The translations under genes were made by a program, and so were the position numbers. This document shows, piece after piece, positions 16,034 to 22,448 of a stretch of DNA of 64,000 nt (position 1 is its first letter; each line of letters begins with the position of its first letter). The notes below the pieces were generated by a model. The model was not told where the DNA came from and made no database searches. It saw only the letters and a list, made by a program, of their open reading frames with translations. Source of the DNA: Kribbella aluminosa (GTDB taxonomy: Bacteria > Actinomycetota > Actinomycetes > Propionibacteriales > Kribbellaceae); assembly GCF_017876295.1 (NCBI RefSeq), contig NZ_JAGINT010000001.1, positions 3,286,001 through 3,350,000 on the forward strand, written 5' to 3'.

Positions 16034-17295
16034 CAGGCGGTCCGGCGGAGGGTCAGGAAGGCTCGGTGGGGGGTGCGCCAGTCTTCGGTGGGGTGCAGGG
16101 GGGTGGAGCGGGCGTGGCGGAGGAGGGTACGGGCTCCTACTCTTGCCCAGGGCAACGGGGTGGAGCGGCGGCCGGTGGAGGTGTGGAGGATGATCGGGGT
16201 GCTGTCGTCGAGGTCGTCGTCGGGGTCCACCTCGACCAGGACGAGGCCGTCGGGGCGGACGAGTTCGGCGCAGCGGCGGAGCAGGTCGACGGGGTCGCCG
16301 CCGATGCCGATGTTGCCGTCCATCAGCACCACGCTGCCCCAGCGTCCCTCACCGGGCAGCGGTTCCTGCACCGGGCGATGCAGCGCGGCCGCCCCGCGCG
16401 AGGTGGTCAGCGACACCGCCCGCGGCGACACGTCCACCCCGAGCGCCGGGATCCCGCGTTCCGCCAGCGCCGTCACGATCCGCCCGGGCCCGCACCCGAT
16501 GTCCAGCACCGGCCCCTCGCACCGGCTCAGCGCAAGGCGGTCCACCTCGTCCGCCGGCGCCGACCACCGGTCCAGCTCCGACAGCGACGGCACCGTCCGC
16601 CCATCGATGCCCGTGGCAACGACCCGCGCCGTACCGCCGAGCGCCTGCTCGAACAGCAACCCCGGATGCGCCGAGTACAGCAGCCGCGCGTACAACCGCG
16701 ACACCCGCAACCCCGGGAACTCGGCCGCGAGGTACGCCGCGTCCTTCGGCGTGTCCATGTCCCGCAGCGTCGGCAGCATCCCGACCCGCAGCCCCAGCGC
16801 CCGCAGCCGCCGCAGCTGATCCCGCCCGGTGTGCTCGGTCGACATCGGTACGCCGACCAGCGCCCGGCGATCCGGCGTACGCAGCCCGAGACACCAGTAC
16901 CCACCGTCCTCGGTCAGCCCGAGCACCGCGTCGTACCCACCCCACTCGAACCCGAGCAAATCCGGGGCCACCTGCGGCGTGTCCATTCCCACCAGCAGCA
17001 TCGGCGACCCGTCGTACGCGTCCTCGAACGCCGCCGCGATCCGCTCCGCCAGGCCGTCCCCGCGCTGCGCCACCACCTCGAACCCGCCCGGCAACCACGA
17101 CCCCGGCGAACCCTCCAACGAGATCACCCGCCGCGCGCCCGTCGCCCGTACGGCGCTCAACGTGTCGACGAGCGACGCCCGCGCCAAGGCCGCCGCCTCC
17201 CGCGGCGTGAACTCGGTCTGCAGCCGCGTCTTTACCCGCCCTGGCACGGGCTCCTTCGCGATCACGATCACCGTGCCCTTCACCGGCCCGGTCAT
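16033..17295 (-). CDS. DUF2064 (glycosyltransferase-like)-methyltransferase fusion
   Basis: A 420-residue two-domain protein. Residues 1-215 match the DUF2064/TIGR04282 transferase family with a nucleotide-sugar-transferase-like fold (VIAKEPVPGRVKTRL, LLVGMDTPQV, LGLTEDGGYWCLGL, RDMDTPKD). Residues 250-420 are a class I SAM-dependent methyltransferase with motif I VLDIGCGPGR at 263-272 and GVDVSPRA after it. The two are often separate genes, so the fusion suggests they act on the same product. It lies 40 bp after a GT2 gene and overlaps the GT87 start by 1 nt, all on one strand. The acceptor is unknown; a glycosylated, methylated envelope or lipid-linked product is a reasonable inference. Confidence 0.87.
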   Translation of the reverse strand: MTGPVKGTVIVIAKEPVPGRVKTRLQTEFTPREAAALARASLVDTLSAVRATGARRVISLEGSPGSWLPGGFEVVAQRGDGLAERIAAAFEDAYDGSPMLLVGMDTPQVAPDLLGFEWGGYDAVLGLTEDGGYWCLGLRTPDRRALVGVPMSTEHTGRDQLRRLRALGLRVGMLPTLRDMDTPKDAAYLAAEFPGLRVSRLYARLLYSAHPGLLFEQALGGTARVVATGIDGRTVPSLSELDRWSAPADEVDRLALSRCEGPVLDIGCGPGRIVTALAERGIPALGVDVSPRAVSLTTSRGAAALHRPVQEPLPGEGRWGSVVLMDGNIGIGGDPVDLLRRCAELVRPDGLVLVEVDPDDDLDDSTPIILHTSTGRRSTPLPWARVGARTLLRHARSTPLHPTEDWRTPHRAFLTLRRTA

Positions 17296-17335
17296 GAGCG
17301 AAAGCCCGGTGACCGGCCGGGGCGGTGTCGCGCCA

Positions 17336-17983
17336 TCAGCGCAGCACCTTGGACATATCGAGTACGGCGCGCGCCGCGCCCAACGGCGTGCCGGTGACCT
17401 TCGAACGCCCTGAGCGCGGCAGGTAGTCGACGTCCACCTCCGCGATCCGCCACCCGGCGTCGGCCGCCCGGACGACCGTCTCCAACGGGTACCCGGACCG
17501 CCGATCCGTCAGCCCCAGCCCGAGCAGCGCCGTACGCCGTGCCGCCCGCATCGGCCCGAGGTCATGCAACGAAGCACCGGTACGTCGCCGGATCCGCCGC
17601 GACAGCTCCGCGTTCGCGAGCCGCAGGTGCCACGGCCAGGCGTCCCGCGACACCGGACGCCGGCGCCCGACGGCCAGGTCCACGCGACCGCTCTCGACCG
17701 GCGCCGTCACCCGCACCAGCTGCCGCGGATCGAGCGAGGCGTCCGCGTCCATCACCGCGACCACCTCCGCCGAGGCGGCCTCCAGCCCGGCGTGGCAGGC
17801 AGCGCCGTACCCCTTGACCTCGCACGCCACCACGGTCGCCCCGAGCCGGGCGGCGACGGCGGCCGAGCCGTCGGTGGAGCCGTTGTCGACGACGATCGCG
17901 CGGACGCCGTCCGGGAGCCGTTCGAGGATCCAGGGCAGGGCGGCCGCCTCGTTCAGGCACGGCAGGACGAGATCGACGGACAT
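17336..17983 (-). CDS. Family 2 glycosyltransferase (DPM1-like)
   Basis: A 215-residue cytoplasmic GT-A enzyme. VDLVLPCLNEAAALPWIL opens the fold, VVDNGSTDGS binds the nucleotide, and VMDADASLDP carries the metal-binding DAD. The size and the C-terminal DVDYLPRSGRSKVTG fit TIGR04283/dolichol-phosphate-mannose-synthase-like enzymes without membrane helices. It probably makes a polyprenyl-phosphate sugar or transfers a sugar used by the GT87 protein encoded in the same operon. No Shine-Dalgarno sequence precedes the ATG, but TACCGT lies 6 nt upstream. It is divergent from the response regulator gene. Confidence 0.9.
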   Translation of the reverse strand: MSVDLVLPCLNEAAALPWILERLPDGVRAIVVDNGSTDGSAAVAARLGATVVACEVKGYGAACHAGLEAASAEVVAVMDADASLDPRQLVRVTAPVESGRVDLAVGRRRPVSRDAWPWHLRLANAELSRRIRRRTGASLHDLGPMRAARRTALLGLGLTDRRSGYPLETVVRAADAGWRIAEVDVDYLPRSGRSKVTGTPLGAARAVLDMSKVLR

Positions 17984-17989
17984 GGTTCG

Positions 17990-17995
17990 ACGGTA
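17990..17995 (-). promoter_or_regulatory. -10 box for leaderless GT2 operon mRNA
   Basis: TACCGT on the minus strand ends 6 nt before the ATG at 17983. No ribosome binding site is present, so the operon mRNA probably begins at the start codon. Confidence 0.5.
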
Positions 17996-18093
17996 AGTAC
18001 GAACCCGTGCCGCCGGGGCCGCGACTCGGCTACGGGTCGCTTACGGCGTACTGCGTTCCGGCGCCGGTGCGGCTCCGGGCCGCGCGGAGGATC

Positions 18094-18099
18094 TACGCT
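18094..18099 (+). promoter_or_regulatory. -10 box for leaderless response-regulator mRNA
   Basis: TACGCT ends 6 nt before GTG 18106. The spacing and the absence of a Shine-Dalgarno sequence fit a leaderless transcript. Confidence 0.5.
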
Positions 18100-18105
18100 C
18101 GGGGC

Positions 18106-18801
18106 GTGGCTACTCGTGTGCTGGTCGTGGACGACGACCCGACCGTGTCCAACGTCGTCTCGGCGTACCTGACCAAGGCCGGGTACGACGCCCGCGTGGT
18201 CGCGGACGGCCTGTCCGCGGTCGAGGTCTGGCAGCAGTGGAAGCCGTCCGTCGTCGTACTGGACGTGATGCTTCCCGGCCTGTCCGGCCTGGAGGTCCTG
18301 CGCCGGTTGCGCGCGGCCGACGACGGCGCCGCGGTGATCATGCTGTCCGCGCGCGGCGAGGAGGAGGACCGGCTGGTCGGCCTCGAGGTCGGCGCGGACG
18401 ACTATGTGGTGAAGCCGTTCAGCCCGCGGGAGCTGACGCTGCGGGTGCAGGCGATGGTACGGCGTGAGGAGCGGCTGGCCGGGCTGGACCTGACACCGAC
18501 GAAGCTGAGCGCGGGACCGGTCACGGTCGACACCGCGGCGCGGCGCGCGTACCTCGGCGAGGAGGAGTTGTCGCTGACGCACCGGGAGTTCGACCTGCTC
18601 GCGTACTTGGTGTCCCACGCCGGCAAGGCGTACACGAAGGCCGAGCTGTTGCGGCGCGTCTGGGGCTGGGACTTCGGCGACTCGTCGACGGTCACGGTGC
18701 ACGTACGGCGATTGCGCGAGAAGATCGAGGCGGATCCGTCGGACCCGAAGCTGGTGCTGACCGTGCCGCGTACCGGGTACCTGTTCGCGGGTGACGCCTG
18801 A
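18106..18801 (+). CDS. OmpR-family response regulator
   Basis: A 231-residue two-domain regulator. The receiver domain (1-115) has the acidic pocket VVDDDP, the phospho-acceptor Asp53 in VLDVMLPG, and Lys in VVKPFSP. The winged-helix DNA-binding domain follows (LTHREFDLLAYLVSHAGKAYTKAELLRRVWG, in segments, and VTVHVRRLREKIE). The start was set at GTG 18106, where homology to receiver domains begins and a TACGCT box lies just upstream. A histidine kinase follows 12 bp downstream. It is divergent from the GT2-led operon, whose promoter it probably controls. Confidence 0.95.
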   Translation: MATRVLVVDDDPTVSNVVSAYLTKAGYDARVVADGLSAVEVWQQWKPSVVVLDVMLPGLSGLEVLRRLRAADDGAAVIMLSARGEEEDRLVGLEVGADDYVVKPFSPRELTLRVQAMVRREERLAGLDLTPTKLSAGPVTVDTAARRAYLGEEELSLTHREFDLLAYLVSHAGKAYTKAELLRRVWGWDFGDSSTVTVHVRRLREKIEADPSDPKLVLTVPRTGYLFAGDA

Positions 18802-18813
18802 TGAAGGCTGGAC

Positions 18814-19962
18814 ATGAATAAGGATATGGCGACGATCCTCGCCCTCACCACGCTGTGGACGCTGGTGGTGGGGGTGGTCGGGGCCGTGGTGCTGTGGCGG
18901 TTCCGGCGCCGGTCGCTGCGGATCACGATGATCGTCGTGGCGCTCGCGCCGATGGTGGCCGCGCTGGCCGCCGTACTGCAGAGCGTGCGGGCGATGTTCA
19001 TCTCGCAGCACGACTCGTGGGTGGTGCTGTGGACGCTGGCGTTCGCGTCGCTGCTCGGGCTGGCGATGTCGGTCCTGCTCGGGCACTGGATCAGCACCGG
19101 CTCTCGGGACGTCGGGCGGCGGCTGCGGCATCTCGGTACGTCGTACGAGGCGCCCGAGATCGGCGGCGGGGCGGTGCCGGCGGAGCTGGCCGAGCTGACG
19201 AACGAGCTGGAGATGACCCGGATGAAGCTCGCCGCGTCGCACGAGCGGGAGCTGGCGCTGGAGACGAGCCGGCGGGAGCTGGTCGCGTTCATGTCGCACG
19301 ACCTGCGGACGCCGCTGGCCGGGTTGCGGGCGGTGTCGGAAGGGCTCGAGGACGGTGTGATCGACGACGTACCGGGCGCGCTGCGGCAGATGCGGTCGAC
19401 GGTGGACCGGATGACCGGGCTGGTCGACGACCTGTTCGAACTGTCCCGGTTGTCGGCCGCGCCGCCCCCGCGCCGCCGGTCCGCCGTGAGTCTGCGGGAG
19501 CTGGCGGAGGACGTCGCGGGGGAGAACAACGCGCACGCGCGGGCGGAAGGCGTACAGCTCGCGCTGTCGACGCCGGGCGGCGACGATCGGCTCGCCGTCC
19601 AAGGGGATCCGGACGAGCTGACGCGCGCGGTCACCAACCTGGTCGGCAACGCGATCCGGCACACGGCATCGGGTGGGACGGTCACGCTGGCGGTCGATCG
19701 GGAGACCGACGGCCGTGTCCGGCTCGCCGTCACGGACGGCTGCGGCGGTATCCCGGCCGACGACCTGGACCGCGTCTTCGACGTCGGCTGGCGCGGCGAC
19801 GAGCAACGCACTCCTGAAACAGCCGCTGCAGGTTCAAGCGGCGGGGGCCTCGGCCTGGCGATCGCGCGCGGGGTCGTCGAGTCCCACGACGGGAAGATTG
19901 CCGTCAGCAACGTCGACGGCGGCTGCGCCTTCGAGATCGATCTACCACCCGTGCACAGCTAA
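18814..19962 (+). CDS. Sensor histidine kinase
   Basis: A 382-residue membrane kinase. It has two or three transmembrane segments within residues 8-95 and almost no extracellular loop, so it may sense a membrane or intracellular signal. A linker/coiled segment at 120-155 leads to the H-box FMSHDLRTPL with His162, then N-box NLVGNAIRH, the G1-type box VTDGCGGI and GGGLGLAIARGVV. It pairs with the response regulator immediately upstream. The 3' end overlaps the convergent epimerase gene by 21 bp. Confidence 0.95.
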   Translation: MNKDMATILALTTLWTLVVGVVGAVVLWRFRRRSLRITMIVVALAPMVAALAAVLQSVRAMFISQHDSWVVLWTLAFASLLGLAMSVLLGHWISTGSRDVGRRLRHLGTSYEAPEIGGGAVPAELAELTNELEMTRMKLAASHERELALETSRRELVAFMSHDLRTPLAGLRAVSEGLEDGVIDDVPGALRQMRSTVDRMTGLVDDLFELSRLSAAPPPRRRSAVSLRELAEDVAGENNAHARAEGVQLALSTPGGDDRLAVQGDPDELTRAVTNLVGNAIRHTASGGTVTLAVDRETDGRVRLAVTDGCGGIPADDLDRVFDVGWRGDEQRTPETAAAGSSGGGLGLAIARGVVESHDGKIAVSNVDGGCAFEIDLPPVHS

Positions 19963-20955
19963 GTCCGACAGGCCGGTCGTCAGGTCGTACGTCGGTTTCC
20001 AGCTGAGGTCGGCCTTGATTCGGTCGGACGAGGCGGTGATGTGGCGGACGTCGCCGAGGCGGTACTGGCCGGTGACGATCGGCGGCGGGCCGTCGTACGC
20101 CGTGGCGAGTTCTGCGGCGACCTCGCCGATCGTGGTCACCGTGCCGCTGCCGACGTTGTACGCCGTGAACGCCGGCTGCTGGGGGAGTGCGGCGGCTGAG
20201 CGGACGACCGCGGTGGCGATGTCGTGGACGTGGACGAAATCGCGGCGCTGGCGGCCGTCCTCGAAGACGCGGGGTGCTTCGCCGCGTTCGAGCGCGGACC
20301 GGAAGATCGCGGCGACTCCGGCGTACGGGGTGTTGCGTGGCATGCCTGGTCCGTAGACGTTGTGGAACCGCAGCGCGGTCACCCGGCCGCCGGTCTCACG
20401 GGCCCAGGTGGCGGCGAGGTGCTCGCCGTTGAGCTTGCTGGCCGCGTAGGCGTTCCGCGGGTCGGGTACGGCGTCCTCGGTGACGAGGCCGGGGCTCAGG
20501 GGTTTGCCGCAGTACGGGCAGGGCGGCTCGAGCCGGCCCGCGTCGAGGTCGTCCGTACGGCGTGGTCCCGGAGCCACGGGTCCGTGGTCGACGCAGTCGT
20601 AGCGGCCCTCACCGTAGACGACCATCGAGCTGGCGTAGACGAGGTTCCGGATACCGCCGAGCGACTTGAGCAGTACGGCGGTGCCGAGGCTGTTCGAGGA
20701 CACGTAGTCGTCGATGTCGTCCAGCCGGACCCCCAGGCCGACCTTCGCAGCCAGGTGCACGACGGTGTCGATCCCGTCGTACGTCCGCTCGTCCCGCACA
20801 TCCCCGACGATCAACCCGTCCCGTGGCTCGGGCTTGCTCGCGTGTACGTCCGCCCGAAACGAGTCGAGCACGACAACCTCATGCCCTTCCCCAACCAGCT
20901 CCCGCACCACATGGCGCCCGATAAACCCGGCGCCGCCGGTCACCAGCACCCTCAT
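19942..20955 (-). CDS. NAD-dependent epimerase/dehydratase (extended SDR) with CxxC insert
   Basis: A 337-residue nucleotide-sugar epimerase-type enzyme. VTGGAGFIGRHV (5-16) binds NAD, and Tyr170-x3-Lys174 (YAASK) is the catalytic pair. Between the two lies an insert with PPCPYCGKPL (Cys146, Cys149 and nearby Cys121) that may bind zinc; similar CPxCG inserts occur in some dTDP-rhamnose 4-epimerase-like proteins. It is translationally coupled to the MTA phosphorylase gene by an ATGA overlap. Its position beside the glycosyltransferase/two-component locus suggests it makes the activated sugar for that glycan. Exact substrate unknown. Confidence 0.9.
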   Translation of the reverse strand: MRVLVTGGAGFIGRHVVRELVGEGHEVVVLDSFRADVHASKPEPRDGLIVGDVRDERTYDGIDTVVHLAAKVGLGVRLDDIDDYVSSNSLGTAVLLKSLGGIRNLVYASSMVVYGEGRYDCVDHGPVAPGPRRTDDLDAGRLEPPCPYCGKPLSPGLVTEDAVPDPRNAYAASKLNGEHLAATWARETGGRVTALRFHNVYGPGMPRNTPYAGVAAIFRSALERGEAPRVFEDGRQRRDFVHVHDIATAVVRSAAALPQQPAFTAYNVGSGTVTTIGEVAAELATAYDGPPPIVTGQYRLGDVRHITASSDRIKADLSWKPTYDLTTGLSDLAVHGW

Positions 20956-21746
20956 CGCACAGCACCTCCGGCGACAGCTGGTGCGACGGCTGTTCCGTCG
21001 AGGGTGTGGTGGCAGGGGCAGTCGGTGGTGGGGCCGGCGAGTTGGGGGATGACTGTCCGCAGAAGTTGCTGCAGGCGCTGGATGCTGTGCTGGAACGCTT
21101 CGAAGACCTCCGCCTGGGTGACTCCGGAGCCGGTTTCCACGCCGGCGTCGTGGTCGGTGACGACGGCGATCGACGTGTAGCAGAGTGCCAGTTCGCGGGC
21201 GATCGCGGCTTCGGGTGCGCCGGTCATGCCGACGACGGACCAGCCCTGCGCGGCGTGCCAACGGGACTCGGCGCGGGTCGAGAAGCGTGGACCGTTGATC
21301 ACCACCATCGTGCCCTCCGGTACGACGTTGCCGCTGGCAATCACCGTGGCACGACCCGCGGGACAGTACGGATCGGCGGCATCGACGTGCACGACCTCGT
21401 CGTACACGGTCTGCTCGCGCCCCCACGTGCGGTCGACGTACTGATCCGGGACGACGAACGTGCCCGGTGTCAGCTCCGGCTTGAGCGAGCCGACCGCGCA
21501 CGGAGCGAGCACCTGCCGTACGCCGAGCTCGCGGAGCGCCCACAGGTTCGCGCGGTAGTTGACGCGGTGCGGCGGGAACCGGTGGTCCGCGCCGTGCCGC
21601 GGGATGAACGCGACCGGCCGGCCGTCCAGGTCCCCGACCACCGGGGCCTCGCTGGGTGCGCCGAACGGGGTGTCGAGCTCGACCCGCTCCGCGCCGGACA
21701 GGAACGAGTAGAACCCGGATCCGCCGAGTACGCCGATATCAGCCAT
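20952..21746 (-). CDS. mtnP: S-methyl-5'-thioadenosine (or thioinosine) phosphorylase
   Basis: A 264-residue purine nucleoside phosphorylase-type enzyme of methionine salvage. IGVLGGSGFYSFL opens the protein; RHGADHRFPPHRVNYRANLWAL, NGPRFSTRAESRW and GMTGAPEAAIARE line the phosphate, base and ribose sites as in MTA phosphorylases. VVTDHDAGVE near the end holds the purine-contacting Asp; MTAP versus MTIP specificity depends on details I cannot resolve. The ATG has TAGCGT 7 nt upstream and no Shine-Dalgarno sequence, so it is probably leaderless. The downstream epimerase overlaps it by 4 nt, an unexpected pairing of methionine salvage and sugar metabolism. Confidence 0.93.
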   Translation of the reverse strand: MADIGVLGGSGFYSFLSGAERVELDTPFGAPSEAPVVGDLDGRPVAFIPRHGADHRFPPHRVNYRANLWALRELGVRQVLAPCAVGSLKPELTPGTFVVPDQYVDRTWGREQTVYDEVVHVDAADPYCPAGRATVIASGNVVPEGTMVVINGPRFSTRAESRWHAAQGWSVVGMTGAPEAAIARELALCYTSIAVVTDHDAGVETGSGVTQAEVFEAFQHSIQRLQQLLRTVIPQLAGPTTDCPCHHTLDGTAVAPAVAGGAVR

Positions 21747-21753
21747 GGAAGCG

Positions 21754-21759
21754 ACGCTA
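21754..21759 (-). promoter_or_regulatory. -10 box for leaderless mtnP mRNA
   Basis: TAGCGT on the minus strand ends exactly 7 nt before the ATG at 21746; no ribosome binding site lies between. Confidence 0.5.
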
Positions 21760-21817
21760 GTGCCGCCGGGCGCGACGACTACCGGATCCGGCTGGACCGT
21801 CAGCGCTCCGTAATCTG

Positions 21818-21882
21818 CCGTCTTTGAGAAGCCACCAACCAGGCGGACCGTCGCGAAATGGTTGGCAGCTTCTCAAAGACGG
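21818..21882. repeat. 65-bp hairpin element, copy 1
   Basis: Arms of 23 bp (21818-21840 and 21860-21882) pair with two mismatches around a 19-nt loop. The left arm begins CCGTCTTTGAG and ends CCACCAACC. A second element with the same arm length, loop length and arm sequence lies at 27999-28063. Both sit between divergent genes, so it is unlikely to be a simple terminator. Confidence 0.85.
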
Positions 21883-21908
21883 TGGGGGCGAGGTGATCGA
21901 ATGGGGCC

Positions 21909-22403
21909 GTGGAGATCTCCTGGGTGCTGCTCGCGGTGGGGGCCTTGTTGCTGCTGTTCGGCGCCTACGCGAGCTGGACCGCGGGGCGACTGGACCGGCT
22001 GCACCACCGCGTCGAGCTGGCCCGAGCCGCCCTGGAGACCGAACTTGCCCGGCGTTCCGCGCTGGTCGCGGAGCTGGCCGGCAGCGAGGTTCTGGACCCG
22101 GCGTCGGCGCTGCTGCTGCTCGACGCGGCACACCGGGCCCGCGCCGCCTCGCTGGTCGCGGTCGAGGCACACGAGCAGGCCGAGTCCGCGCTGACCCGGG
22201 CGATCCATGCCACCGGCACCGATATCGAGCCGTGGGCGGGGGAGCTGAGCCTCGCGATGCGCCGCGTTCAGCTGGCCCGCCGGTTCCACAACGACGTCGT
22301 GGTGTCGACCCGCGACCTACGCCACCGCCGCCTGGTCACCTGCTTCCGCCTCGCGGGCCACGCCCCACTACCAACCACCATCGAACTGGAAGACGGCAGC
22401 TAG
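21909..22403 (+). CDS. LemA-like single-pass membrane protein
   Basis: A 164-residue protein. Residues 4-24 are one transmembrane helix; an alpha-helical, Ala/Glu/Arg-rich domain follows (RLDRLHHRVELARAALETEL). The C-terminal MRRVQLARRFHNDVVVSTRDLRHRRL resembles the end of LemA-fold proteins, which have an N-terminal anchor and a cytoplasmic helical bundle. The function of such proteins is not established. It uses a GTG start; the ribosome binding site is poor. It is convergent with the P-type ATPase gene and separated from it by a strong hairpin. Confidence 0.65.
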   Translation: MEISWVLLAVGALLLLFGAYASWTAGRLDRLHHRVELARAALETELARRSALVAELAGSEVLDPASALLLLDAAHRARAASLVAVEAHEQAESALTRAIHATGTDIEPWAGELSLAMRRVQLARRFHNDVVVSTRDLRHRRLVTCFRLAGHAPLPTTIELEDGS

Positions 22404-22409
22404 CCGTTT

Positions 22410-22438
22410 TCCCGCCCCTCGTTCCGCTCGGGGCGGGA
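22410..22438. terminator. Bidirectional hairpin between convergent genes
   Basis: TCCCGCCCC (22410-22418) pairs perfectly with GGGGCGGGA (22430-22438) across an 11-nt loop, between the convergent LemA-like and P-ATPase genes. No U-tract follows on the plus strand, which is common in GC-rich actinobacteria. Confidence 0.75.
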
Positions 22439-22448
22439 GAGAGGAAAG

